64,000 bases of DNA from Siphonodentalium dalli (GCA_032622095.1 CP136068.1:58674025-58738024), one strand, 5' to 3'. Positions 48,320 to 59,764 are shown, counted from the stretch's first letter. Program-made: numbers and translations. Notes: a model not told the origin generated them from the sequence alone.

Positions 48320-48950
48320 AATTTTCTCCAGTAAATCCTATAGTAAATTACGATACCTAATTCTGAACAATTCACGATGTCCAGCTCCCCAGAGATTAAT
48401 ATAATGTTTGATACTAATTTTAGCACAAACGAGCTGAAACAAGGTTAATATAACAATCCGCGGACCTCTTGCGAGGTTGATATTGTCCTGTTAATCATTC
48501 AACGTCATTCTCCGGAACGCCTTCAATCGCTTGGGCTCACCTTCCAATGAAATTACACGTAGCGTTTTCAACCAGCCAATCAAAATGGATTGATCCATTG
48601 TGTTGTTGTTTGATATCAATGCAATGAACCATATCATTTATGTTGTACTCATCAACGGAGTATTTGCACAGACACAATCGTGCTGCCTGTTGTTTTATTA
48701 TTTGGTCCAACCGCATTATTTATACCTGCACGGTAGCCCAATTAGGTACATTGTACTAAATAAAAGCGGACACATTTGTTCAACAAAATATTTATTAAAT
48801 ATTTGTGTTGAACATTTTGTCCATTTCAGCTAATATATATAGTATCTAATTGGACTACCACTACCAGGTATAAATAATGCAACAGGATCATATAATAAAA
48901 CAGTTATTGCATTGTTCCTTGGTTGGCATGAGTAATTGGTCAGTAAGAGA
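48320..48950. other. Non-coding spacer
   Basis: No supported gene; several short open frames without family resemblance. Confidence 0.4.
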
Positions 48951-48958
48951 GTGCGTGC

Positions 48959-49232
48959 TAGGGCTGCAACGATTCATCGCGTTACGCTTGTATCGTGATA
49001 CGGTGTAACACGATATGCGTATCGTATCGTGCGAAGTGTATCACGATACAAAAAGTCACCCTTTTTTTGTCTTCGAATGGAAAAATAACCCATATTTACT
49101 GTTTTTGTTAATGCAATTTAGGTAGAAAATCTTTGCAGAACATGGTTTTTGCGCATCGTGATACGTATCGTATCGTTGGTCATGTATCGTGATATGTATC
49201 GTATCGTGAAAACGTGTATCGTTGCAGCACTA
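48959..49232. mobile_element. hAT-type MITE with 8-bp duplication
   Basis: Ends TAGGGCTGCAACGAT and ATCGTTGCAGCACTA form terminal inverted repeats, and the interior is full of GTATCGTGATAC-type palindromes. Flanks GTGCGTGC (48951-48958) and GTGCGTGT (49233-49240) differ at one of eight bases, the duplication size of hAT elements. 274 bp, non-coding. Confidence 0.85.
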
Positions 49233-49291
49233 GTGCGTGTCTGGTGTAGCATCTATATACTTGGATCATGTACATGTATCTGGTATGCCTA

Positions 49292-49448
49292 CACTGTTAA
49301 AACAGAACCGTGAATTTTCATGGGAATTTGCCGGCAATTTGGGGACCGGTTGGATCGTGAATTTTTCACGGTTTTACCGTTCTTGACTTTACAAATGAAC
49401 CGTAGAATTAAACGGTTATGCCGTTAAAAAATTTACAGCAAAACAGTG
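49292..49448. mobile_element. Possible small TIR element (CACTGTT...AACAGTG)
   Basis: CACTGTTAAAACAGAACCG on the left and AAATTTACAGCAAAACAGTG on the right share an inverted CACTGTT end, with several ACCGT/ACGGT motifs and the palindrome CGTGAATTTTTCACG inside. Flanking bases show no clear duplication, so this is tentative. Confidence 0.3.
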
Positions 49449-50600
49449 AATTTTCAGTCTGCCCCATTTATCAGTTACAGTCACACAGTAAAATTCTTAG
49501 TATTAGTCTGTTCATGTATTGACTTTTGTGGTCATTAATATAGGCCTGATGATTGAAAATCTATTCCTTATAATTTCAAATATATTTAGCAATATTGTAA
49601 ATTCAACTCCGGACAGACACATGTATTAATATGTGAAATGCATATGCAACTGGGGGTGGTTTCATACAACCTTAGTAAAGCTGGAAGTGTCTTTGTATGT
49701 ATTTCAGGAGTTATCTAACCTGAAAATGCATTAACTTATGAGATAACTTTCTGTGCACATTTAAATGTAGCTTAACTGCAACTATGTTAAATCCTGCAGT
49801 CCAATTTCACTGCTAATATACATGTATGTATAGTTTAAATAAGTATAGAGTGTCAATGGAATCTATTAAATAAAACGCACAGACGGTTATCGCATATAGG
49901 TTAGCGCGTTTTCAGGATAGAAAACTCTTTGAAAAAAACATACAAAGACAACAACTTTCGCTTAATAGTAAAATGTCAATATTATGTAGACAAATAACAT
50001 TTAATGAACCTGATAAACTGATGAATCAGTGACACAACAGTCAACATATTCCTCTATCCATGTACTTGATTTCTCCATAACAGTATACATATCCAGAAAT
50101 TTCTATGTCCGGTTGGTCAGCCAATGTATTGGCAACAGTATTTCTTCACGAAAATACAGTTCATTTGAAAGAACATCCGAAATATCATTGAACAACTAAA
50201 TTAAACACCACCGTCCTGCAACTGTCAACTTTATATATCAGACAGTGCATCAGTTGCCATCGCATACTTATAGGAAAGCTGGTTGTCGTCGCTGAGTCTT
50301 ATATTCGAGTCTTTGAACTGTCTCGTGTATCAGAATATCTCAGTCACTAAAATGTCCACAAATCTTGTAACATTATATTCAGTGCATTTCTGTGCCAGTT
50401 CCTATTGAACATTCTCGATTTATTGGAACCAGCTGACACCAGCAAGACCGCAACAGTCCATAATTCACTAGAATATGTTTGAGATGGTGCTACATGTAAT
50501 ATACCATAATTGTAGATACCAGATTTCATTGAACCAATCAAGGAATCTGTTCTTCAGTCACACTCGCGCGCACACACCCTAGGCCTAGTACCGGTACTGG
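49449..50600. other. No recognisable gene; possible 3' UTR
   Basis: AT-rich. If the exon pair at 52553-50612 is real, the right part of this stretch would be its 3' UTR on minus. A candidate AATAAA (TTTATT on plus) lies near 50415. Confidence 0.35.
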
Positions 50601-50611
50601 TATTTTGGTTA

Positions 50612-50712
50612 TTACACATCAACTTGAGAAGATTGTAGCATCTGTATGTTGTGTCCGATGTTTTTTCGCAGATACTCGGTTGATGCTAACCTGTGCACGC
50701 TCAGTGTAGCTC
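50612..50712 (-). CDS. Putative terminal exon of the nested gene
   Basis: An acceptor TTCTTTCAG|GAGC is followed by a phase-1-compatible frame of 32 codons (ATLSVHRLASTEYLRKNIGH...) to a TAA. The phase matches the donor at 52371/52370. The support is splice-site and phase agreement only; no family match was recognised for this tail. Confidence 0.45.
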
Positions 50713-51225
50713 CTGAAAGAAAGAATAATTTAATATATTAGTGACTCATTGAATTGCATCCTAATTATGATTGTTATTAGGGTGACATCTTACCTGCCCT
50801 CACATTTTTCTAAAATTCTCGACTTTAAAATCAAATTATGGTATTGTACCAGAGTATATGTAACTTGATTTTAAGAATAATACCTTACCAATTCAAAGAC
50901 AACAGTCTTCCAAAATTATACAACATTATTGATTTATTCTCACTGAACCAAACAATGTCGCAGTTGGCCTGTTGCCGTGTTGGCTGGTTGGGTCAATCAG
51001 TGCACATGCATCAATGCGCTTCAAATGAGACATGATAGTACGTAATTGAATTACCTTCTCATGGAAGATGGACTTATAAACATTTGAGACCAATGTAGAT
51101 GTGGTTATCAGTGGTTATTGGCTAATATTCAAGACGTTTGCATCTCAAAATTCACGAAAATTTTCATTTCCGTGTTCCATTCGTGAATACTCAAGTACAC
51201 GGCGAGATGGATAATATAGTTTATA

Positions 51226-51560
51226 CTATTATTACATTGCTCCGAGGTTAACATAAGTGATTATCAACCATCGGAAGTTGATATTCACCTCGGCTTTCGG
51301 CCTTGGTGAATATCAACTTCCTCGGGTTGATAATTACTTATGTCAACCTCGGAGCAATGCAATAATTGTATAATGTTGACTTCGTCAAGATAAGCTAACA
51401 TAATGAATATTATACAATTATCGCATTGTTTCGAGGTTGACATGAGGAATTGTCAACCCGAGGAAGTAAATATTCACCAGGGCCGAAGGCCGAGGTGAAT
51501 ATTGACTTCCAAGGGCTGACAATTCCTCGTGTCAACCAAGAAACAATGCGATAACTGTTT
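51226..51560. repeat. Two tandem foldback palindromes
   Basis: Palindrome 1 (about 51226-51372) runs from TTGCTCCGAGGTTAACATAA to the mirrored TTATGTCAACCTCGGAGCAA around a GGCTTTCGGCC loop. Palindrome 2 (about 51409-51556) is a diverged copy around GGCCGAAGGCC, with arms ATCGCATTGTTTCGAGGTTG and their mirror. Both have arms of about 65 bp. They are non-coding foldback elements able to form cruciforms. Confidence 0.85.
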
Positions 51561-52370
51561 TATTATATGAAACGCGCTTTGATTGGACAAGACGTTGTGA
51601 CGTTGAACGTCGCTGGGAAAACCTAATCTATTTTCAGGTCTGATAATAAGTTATGTTAACCCCTGAAGTATCTGACGTCACTCAGAACTGTTATTAACCT
51701 GTTGTTTCATTAATGAGGTGAACATCGTTAGATATCTCAAGTTTTTCGTTACGTTTTAACATAGGAATTGGGGAAAGAAACTTATGTTCATATAATAAAC
51801 ATCAATAATGTGCTATGCACCTGACCGACTGAGTCACCGACGGGACTCCTGGGCACCATGTATAGCCATGCCATTACCAAATCGTGTCCGCCTTTTACCC
51901 AAACCCCCACACTACTATATTTCACTGTAGACACGGCGTTACCAACTCCTTGTTTCGCGATCTCCCCTGAACCCGACACATCTATATGTCTCGTCGAAAA
52001 AAAATATATATATTATTTCACGCCACCAGTTCAATCATGTGATTATTCTGTGTATTATATTCGACTGTAAACATCTGATTTACCAGAAATCCAAACCATT
52101 ACGCCATTATACCAATGACACATCAATTCCGATAGCGCGCATGAATGCATAACTGGCTAATTAAAGTGTCACATTGATTAGTTTGTCAATTATCTTTATA
52201 TTTATATGGAGATTATTGGTGAGATTGGAATAAAAACATACATATTAGCTATGTCTTGTCAAATTTAGAAGTGTTCACAACAAGCTTTATAGTAGTCAGA
52301 TACACAGCAAACCCAAACTTGAAAACACTTGGCAGTAAAAACAATAGGGTTTAGCAAAACTACGACATAC

Positions 52371-52553
52371 CTTCAAACTGTATGTCTGACAACTTCCTGT
52401 TGTGGAATTTGCTAACGATATTTTTTTCTTGAATTATCATCAGCTTCGCAATATGTTCTATCAACCCTGACGTTTGTTTGTAAAAGTTCTGATGCACTTT
52501 CTGTGTATGCCCGAGGTGATTGCAGAGATGCTCTAGGGCGAAGTTGAAGTCTC
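52371..52553 (-). CDS. Exon of a tyrosine-recombinase-like protein (nested)
   Basis: A 183-base exon with a polypyrimidine acceptor (TTTTTTTTACAAG|GAG) and a consensus donor (TTTGAAG|GTATGT), phase 1 on both sides. It encodes NFALEHLCNHLGHTQKVHQN, then FYKQTSGLIEHIAKLM and FHNRKLSDIQFE. The LGH motif followed about ten residues later by Tyr resembles the box III / nucleophile region of tyrosine recombinases, and similar C-termini occur in uncharacterised invertebrate proteins (recollection, not a search). Upstream exons were not identified. It lies within the transporter intron on the same strand, so it may be a nested, perhaps transposon-derived, gene. Confidence 0.6.
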
Positions 52554-52599
52554 CTTGTAAAAAAAATAATATAATAATAGTTATAGTATAATATAGGAC

Positions 52600-53190
52600 C
52601 ATGACATAGGGTATACATTTGACACTTAGAATGCCATATGATGAATATATTGTCCAACTTGGTTTTGTCTTAATTAGTGTATTGACACCCGTTATTCAAT
52701 CCATTAGTGGCCATAGTGGGGCCGTAGTTATCACACCTGTGTACCATGGACACTCCGAGGTAGATTGTTATGAAATTAAACACACAAGTCAGTATATGTC
52801 ACACATACTGAAGCCTGTTGTATTGCTGGTGGATTAAGCTGAGAGTTTATTTGGTGGTGTAAATGATCATAATATAGGATCAATACTTATCTTGCTATAA
52901 TCAATAATTTTGTGTTTACTATTACTGGTAATAATTATTTACTAAGTACATTCACATATTAAGAGGATAACTTTTTGATTAATATCAATATATGTTTGTT
53001 ATTAATAATTATTATTCATTCAAATTCATTGACAAAACAGCCTAGTTTTAACCCCCCAAAAAGAAAACAATCCGGTAATATAATTGATAATTGAGACTTT
53101 CAGTCTCCCCACTTCTCCCTATTTTCCCGACTTCTCCCTAAAATCTCCAGAGGGAGAAGTCACTTCTCCCTAAAATTGACCCCTGGCTGG
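52600..53190. other. Non-coding spacer
   Basis: AT-rich sequence with a short CTTCTCCCTA-type repeat near 53110-53170. No supported gene. Confidence 0.4.
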
Positions 53191-53199
53191 TCCCGGTAT

Positions 53200-53750
53200 C
53201 ATCATATCATAGAAATGTACTGTTCTGTCCAAGACATGAGAGCTTATATTTGGCCCAAGATTTGAGAGCTTATTGCGATGTTTGTTGAGTGTATATCATC
53301 ATAGAAATGTACTGTTCTGTCCAAGACATGAGAGCTTATATTTGGCCCAAGATTTGAGAGCTTATTACGATGTATGTTGAGTATCATCCGAGAAATGTAT
53401 TGTCTTGGACAAGACATGATAGCTTATATTTGGCCCAAGATTTGAGAGCTTATTGCGATGTTTGTTGAGTGTATATCATCATAGAAATGTACTGTTCTGT
53501 CCAAGACATGAGAGCTTATATTTGGCCCAAGATTTGAGAGCTTATTACGATGCATGTTGAGTATCATCCGAGAAATGTACTGTTCTGTCCAAGACATGAG
53601 AGCTTATATTTGGCCCAAGATTTGAGAGCTTATTGCGATGTTTGTTGAGTGTATATCATCACAGAAATGTACTGTTCTGTCCAAGACATGAGAGCTTATA
53701 TTTGGCCCAAGATTTGAGAGCTTATTACAATGTTTGTTGAGTGCAATTGT
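53200..53750 (+). repeat. Dimeric satellite, block 1
   Basis: About six units of 90-97 bp: AGAAATGTACTGTTCTGTCC, AAGACATGAGAGCTTATATT, TGGCCCAAGATTTGAGAGCT. Two unit types alternate strictly: A (GCGATGTTTGTTGAGTGTAT then ATCATC) and B (ACGATGTATGTTGAGTATCA then TCCGAG), giving a higher-order dimer of about 185 bp. Confidence 0.9.
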
Positions 53751-53754
53751 GTGC

Positions 53755-54290
53755 AATAGGATAGGAGACAAATGCCACCATGCAGGACAACAAACCATGG
53801 CATTATCTTCTTAACGTTACCAAAAGGGGACAGATATTCTCAACTAGGCAATGAAATGAACAAGCATATGACATTTTATAATGATTGGATGACAAGGTCA
53901 CTAATGTGTAGACTGTGTGGAAAGAATTGCTGAAGAAATCCAAGATGGCCACCAAGGTGGCCAGGTGGCCATTGAGGATTACAGAACGTGACGAAAAGAG
54001 GACATTCTCATCTTGGCATTGAGATGAACAAGTATATGAAACTTGCTGATGAGAAATGCGACTTTCAACCTGTGCTAAAGCAATTCATATCGTGACATAG
54101 AATTACCTTTTTCGGATTTTATGTCTCTTTTTCTTTTATTTGGTAAAGGTGGAACTGGAAAAGCCAAAAACAAAACATAAATTGGCTTTATATACATTTG
54201 CAAAGCAGGACTAGATGAAAGTGTTACGGTTCAATGGGTTAATGACACTGCAGCTTATCTTGACTTTCTTGTACACAATAAAATAAATGC
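53755..54290 (+). mobile_element. Pearl-like element C fragment splitting the satellite
   Basis: Contains ACCAAAAGGGGACAGATATT, GAACAAGCATATGAC, CCAAGATGGCCACCAAGGTG and ACGAAAAGAGGACATTCTCA, matching the 47-48 kb core. It then carries a 5'-type module TTAATGACACTGCAGCTTAT at about 54239. Satellite units lie on both sides, so the element inserted into, or was captured by, the array. Confidence 0.65.
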
Positions 54291-54895
54291 GACCTGTCCA
54301 AGACATGAGAGCTTATATACGGCCCAAGATTTGAGAGCTTACTACGATGTTTGTTGAGTGTATATCATAATCATCATATCATAGAAATGTACTGTTCTGT
54401 CCAAGACATGAGAGCTTATATTTGGCCCAAGATTTGAGAGCTTATTACGATGTATGTTGAGTATCATCCGAGTAATGTACTGTCTTGTCCAAGACATGAG
54501 AGCTTATATTTGGCCCAAGATTTGAGAGCTTATTGCGATGTTTGTTGAGTGGATATCATAATTCATCATAGAAATGTACTGTTCTGTCCAAGACATGAGA
54601 GCTTATATTTGGCCCAAGATTTGAGAGCTTATTACGATGTATGTTGAGTATCATCCGAGTAATGTACTGTCTTGTCCAAGACATGAGAGCTTATATTTGG
54701 CCCAAGATTTTAGAGCTTATTGCGATGTTTGTTGAGTGTATATCATCACAGAAATGTACTGTTCTGTCCAAGACATGAGAGCTTATATTTGGCCCAAGAT
54801 TTGAGAGCTTATTACGATGTATGTTGAGTATCCGAGAAATGTACTGTTCTGTCCAAGACATGAGAGCTTATATTTGGCCCAAGATTTGGGAGCGC
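54291..54895 (+). repeat. Dimeric satellite, block 2
   Basis: Continuation of the same satellite with the same A/B alternation, about seven units, ending in an incomplete unit (CAAGATTTGGGAGCG) near 54895. Confidence 0.9.
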
Positions 54896-54970
54896 TAAAT
54901 GTATATTTTGGAATATCCTATTGTATGGGAGGCAAAATTCACATTTAATAATTAATTGTGTTGCGCTTAA

Positions 54971-55612
54971 AGGGGTACTGTACACAGGGATAGACAATTG
55001 TTTTATTTACGCCCATTGAAATAACTTTCAAGTTAGATTGTGTTCGTGTTATATGAGTTTCGTATAAACCCAATTTAGCGAAGAAAATATTGATCTTGGA
55101 AACAAAAATATTACGATTTCAAACTACGCGCCATGTTTTTGACCTTCACCGGAGAAGAATCGGGTCGCAGGAAGAAGCGGAAGTTCATTGTTCACGGCTT
55201 CACTTGACGCCTTCAATCTCTTCCATCGAACAATCTCACTCCCTATACAACACTTGACGCTTTATGACTCTTGTTTCTTTCTCCTTTTCCGAATCGGTTA
55301 TAACGGGCCTTTCTTTTGCAGGTAACATGTTTTGTTTGCAACTCAATAATGTTCGCGAACGGCCGTCGATAAAAGACACGCAACAGATACGATTTCAAGA
55401 ACGGTAACTCGTACTTGCATAATTCTCCATTTTATGACTCCAGCCATAAATGATTTTATATTAAATAATTCAATTTTACTTTTGTGGTAGCCTGTTAATC
55501 GGAACGTTTTCAGGAGACATCGTCGACTCAAATTAGTTATTTTAAAATATAATATTGATATTAGATCGCTATTGTCACCGGGAATTTATTGAAATTGGGG
55601 TACAGTACCTCT
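54971..55612. mobile_element. 642-bp TTAA-flanked element
   Basis: Ends AGGGGTACTGTAC and GTACAGTACCTCT are 13-bp inverted repeats with one mismatch. Both are flanked by TTAA (54967-54970 and 55613-55616). Excision rebuilds the palindrome TTGCGCTTAAGCGCAA, which occurs nearby in intact form. TTAA duplications are made by piggyBac and Kolobok transposases; an AGRGG start fits Kolobok better than piggyBac, which usually starts CCY (inference). Non-coding, so non-autonomous. Confidence 0.85.
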
Positions 55613-56207
55613 TTAAGCGCAAATAAATACGCTTAAGCGCAATCAATTGCGCTTAAGCGAAATTCACGGTTATATGTAACAAAACACCCCTGGTGAATAA
55701 ATAGGTTTCTCCATAACTTAGCATTAACTCCTATTGACATGTCACCTCTTGGTTTCATTGGTTTGGATGGGTAGGGAGCTACTGCCCAGCTAGCCCAACT
55801 TCTTTATCAAAATGACTGACTCGCAATGGTATCACCTTCTGTTTTAGTTGGAGCGACTCGTGATAGCATTATATTATCTTCGATATATATTAGTTGGGGC
55901 TACTTGCAATAGCATTACTTTCTGTATTAGTCGGGGCGACATTGATTTTCTTCAATTTTCGAGTATACAGGCACACCATATGAGGGAAGCAAGCCCTCGG
56001 TGACACCACATTCACACTATATGATCATGGAAATACTATAGATTTGTGCAAGATAATGAAGAGATGCTGATTTAATAAGAAAAACTAGAGCTCCAGGACT
56101 GAGACACCAAAGCTCCAGTAATTACACACCATTTTTTGGACAGGGATGCTCAGCTGATAATATGAAAATAGGTTTTTTCCCCCTGATTTAAGTCAATAAG
56201 TAAACCA

Positions 56208-56419
56208 TACAGTAATGCTCTAATTAATCGACTCCTTAACCACAGCAGAATTATGGATAACTTTTCAGGATTTAGTTGGAAATATGGCTTGTTGCCATTT
56301 ATCAGAAAGCTCTCGAGAGCTTTTCGATGAATGGCAACAAGCCATATTTCCGACTAAATCCTGAAAAGTTACCCATAATTATGCTGTGGTTAAGAAGTTG
56401 ATTAATTAGAGCATTACTG
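56208..56419. mobile_element. Palindromic MITE, copy 2
   Basis: Same family as 1148-1356: TACAGTAATGCTCTAATTAA to the mirrored TTAATTAGAGCATTACTG, with a CTCTCGAGAG centre. The right TA is changed to AA. Arms have diverged slightly from each other, so this copy is older. Confidence 0.8.
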
Positions 56420-56984
56420 AATGAGGTAAGAAAGCCCTCATGCAGTGACACCGCATGTATGTACATGTATAGGATATTACCATAGTAAAGGCTAAAATCT
56501 GTGCAAAAATACATTAAAAAGATCATACAAAAAATTACTAGAGTTCCGGGAAGGCGACATCAATTCTTTGGATAGAGGGATGCTGATAATATGTAATTAG
56601 GGATTCTCCTTGTTGAACACATACTCACAGTTGACTGTTGAGTACAGTTCAAAATTAGCCCAATGCTCATCTTGTGTTGCTGTGTGATACACCAGGTTAT
56701 GCTAATAGTTTATGGGTAGGTTAGATAGTAGTCAATTAATTGCACTTAAGCGTAATTAATTTAATTACGCTTACACTTAAGCGTAAATGCCCTATTTGCG
56801 CTTAAGCACAAATTGCGCTTAAGCGCAATTCATTATTAAATGTGAATTTGGCCTCCCATACTATTGTGCATTTGTAGGGGTGTTATGATATATATATACA
56901 TCTACTATGAATAATTGTAATTCAATTGAGTATTTGTCACTAAAAACAAGCATTCTGATTGGCCGAGAGCGGCTAAGTTTCTTT

Positions 56985-57195
56985 TTCGATTCACCGACAT
57001 CGGCCGCTTCAGCGTGCATTAAATCTGAATGTAGCACGGTCAAATTGCATCGGCGCAGAACGAGTAGCGAAAGAACACACCCGCGCGTTGTTGTCTATAG
57101 ATACCGTTCATCGGCCACTTTAGCGTGCATCAAATCTGAATGTCGCACGGTAGAATTTTATCGGCGCAGAACGGAGTAGCGAAACGAGACAACCC
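56985..57195 (+). repeat. Tandem duplication of about 110 bp
   Basis: ATCGGCCGCTTCAGCGTGCA, AATCTGAATGTAGCACGGT and CATCGGCGCAGAACGAGTAG recur about 110 bases on (ATCGGCCACTTTAGCGTGCA). No coding function is supported. Confidence 0.65.
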
Positions 57196-57423
57196 GCCCC
57201 ACAGGAAATGGTTACAGAGCACTGTTCCGAGTAACGCAATGAACAAACCCAAGATTTGTGCACGGTGACAACGGCGAAATGAAAGTCTCGATTCGTGTCA
57301 TGAAAATGACTAAATGATACTTTTTATACAGTTTTTTTGCAAATTCCTTGCTAGATTGAATTACAATGGAGATAAACATACCCTGTTTCGTTGTACATTC
57401 TGGGATTCGAGCATGAAAACAGT

Positions 57424-57570
57424 TTGCCCTATTTGCGCTTAAGCACAATATGTGGTATTTGCGCTTAAGCGCAATTAAGCGCAATTCATTATTAAATGTG
57501 AATTTGGCCTCCCATACTATTGTGCATTTGTATGGGTGTTATGATATATATATACATCTACTATGAATAA
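57424..57570 (+). repeat. Copy of the GCGCTTAAGCGC repeat and right arm
   Basis: CCCTATTTGCGCTTAAGCAC through GAATTTGGCCTCCCATACTA and ACATCTACTATGAATAA matches 56786-56911 in the same order and orientation. Confidence 0.75.
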
Positions 57571-58600
57571 GTAGTCGGACGAATTTTGGATTCATTTCTA
57601 TTTCTGTAAAAATCATTACATCACTGGAAACCAATGAAACCGCAGATATCTCCGTAGGCAAACATTTTGTCCAATCAATCAGAACGAACGGTACATAACC
57701 GCGTGGAATCTCTTCGGGGAAAACCCAGCTATTTATGTCGTGTAATTTCACCGACTTGGATAAAAAAATCACAATAAATTGGGGTTTTAAGTTACGTTTT
57801 AATCATTCCATCATATTACAATGATAGAGCATGTTATTATGAATTATTCGTAATAGGAACGCCACATATTATATGAACTTTTAAATAATATTTTATCTAA
57901 GACACGATAAATTATCCAGAGCTTGGGAATGTTTTGGAATATGTTTATTGACATCTGACATGTCTAAATTCACGCTGGTTTCATTTCTCGCAAATTTTGT
58001 GCATCTCTTAGAACGAAATAACATCGTTTGCAGACAATTTTCAGGGTCCCAAAGCAGCTAAGTAGACTGAAGGGGCTAGGTAGAAGGAAGGAGGCATGAC
58101 CTAGACTTGGTTATGCCATAATTATACTTGTCTTATTGTAATGACCTTCGGGTCCATAATTCTTAACTATTTGATCGTTCAAATGTGCGTAGTAATGTTA
58201 TATCGCGAAGTTAGGAAACAGTAAAAATTCGGTCATCCGTAGCTTCATTTAAACTCCACCAAATGCTTCTGTTTTAGGGAATGTATGTATATATAACAAT
58301 AAAACCATTGTTCTTATGTGTGTTTTGATCATTTCACTTACCTGATGATCGAAGTAGATATGAACAAAATCCGACTTTAAATCCGTGAAAAACAACATCG
58401 CGCGGAAACTTTTTCGGCGGATACTGTTCATGCTTTCAACAGGCAAAAGAGCCGGAAGTTGATAGCTTTGTATAACTTAATGCAAGGGGGCTAACTCCAT
58501 ACCATAAGTCCGTGGAGATAGACATGTTTAGGTCCAAGTATTTACGAGGACATTTCTGGAACGTTTAAATAAACACACAAGGAGCGTCTAGGCAAAGTTT
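57571..58600. other. No confirmed gene
   Basis: A minus-strand candidate first exon at about 58430-58340 (MNSIRRKSFRAML... to CATCAG|GTAAGTG) has a good donor, but its phase 0 does not match the acceptor at 52553, so it is not annotated as a gene. The rest is AT-rich. Confidence 0.35.
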
Positions 58601-58779
58601 GAAAATGGAATTATGAGCTTAGCTCATAAATTTTTTAAGCTCATAATGATGGGCTAGGCACAAAAAAAAACACGTAAGTCCTGAATGTTAACACGGACGG
58701 ACGGACGGACGGACGGACGGACGACGGACGAGGAGTGATGACTATAGCTCCATCGGAGACTTCGTCTCAGGTGAGCTAA
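58600..58779 (+). mobile_element. Pearl-like element B, 3' end only
   Basis: A pure ACGG microsatellite (six to seven units at 58693-58722), GACGAGGAGTGATGACTATA and the hairpin TAGCTCCATCGGAGAC / GTCTCAGGTGAGCTA ending CTAA. The tandem core is absent; upstream is a small palindrome ATGAGCTTAGCTCAT. Confidence 0.75.
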
Positions 58780-58789
58780 AAAAGTAATA

Positions 58790-59750
58790 CAATGATGGGA
58801 TTTAATTGATGATGAAAAACAATGATTTCAATCATGCCTGAGAAATTAATAAAAGATCCAACCATACATACGAGCTATGTGTAAAGATTCAGATAAGAAT
58901 TCCAAGATGACCATGCACTGGCGACCATGTTTTAAAAAAAATTCAGAGAAATTCAATATAGGTATTGTTTGACAATACCAAAAACAAGCTGGTCGTATAA
59001 TTGGTGGGGAACCTATAATAAGTAGAGTTTAATATATGCCCGGGAATTGAAAAACAGGAACCGGGAATGAATCCCCTTCAGAACCGGGAACCGGGAATGT
59101 TCCGGGAATTGTATGGCTTGTGTGCACAAGTTGTACAACACGGGTTATGCGCAATTTGGCTAGTTTGGGTGACAGGGATCGTAATAATTATAATTTTGAT
59201 TAACTAATGGACATTCCAAATTGTTATATTTGACCTTCTTGGGCCACAGTAATGATATACAATTACACATTGGAAAACATAAAACCATCGTTCCAACTTC
59301 CCAAACTTCAAATAAATTGTTGCCGACGTTGTGAACTTCTCGCAACTTGTCTTTGTATGTTAACTTAAGAGAATACAAAATAAACAGTCGAAGAAATTTG
59401 TGTGTTAATTTCCATTTTTTTTATTTTATCGGGAGTCAGATGTAGTCTTGAAAAGTACATTCGGAGCAATACCAAATCACCCAGTGACTTGTCAGTCTAG
59501 TAGCCATTGTGGTATACATTATGTCTATATATGTTGCGTAACTTCCATTTTAATGGAAACTCGAAATGTAGGGGTAAAATATTCTAACTGGACTCGACAC
59601 GGACATTCACAACTTGCATGAAACGATATAATCTCACGGAAATTAGAATGCTGACATCAGCAGAAACGGCACGTGCATCATGGTCTATTTACGGCATACA
59701 CTGCCCATTCAAGCAACTGTGTGGGGGTACAGTCTGTGAACTAACAATAG
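58790..59750. other. Non-coding spacer
   Basis: Contains short GGGAACCGGGAATG-type repeats at 59040-59112. No supported gene. Confidence 0.4.
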
Positions 59751-59764
59751 CCTGTCAAAATATT

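Larger units (their letters stand above)
54924..56860. repeat. Inverted-repeat-bounded block with GCGCTTAAGCGC palindromes
   Basis: TATGGGAGGCAAAATTCACA followed by TTTAATAATTAATTG (54924-54958) is mirrored at 56823-56860. The interior carries repeated TTGCGCTTAAGCGCAA-like palindromes, the TTAA-flanked element and a palindromic MITE. A third copy of the right arm lies at 57478-57520, with the neighbouring GTTATGATATATATATACAT also shared, so the repeat extends beyond the arms. Confidence 0.55.

Noticed and set aside
54812-54997. Open frames within the dimeric satellite
   Set aside because: Repeat-derived frames that recur only because the units repeat.
58340-58446. Candidate first exon with consensus donor on minus
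   Set aside because: Phase 0 donor does not match the phase 1 acceptor at 52553, and no intermediate exon was found.
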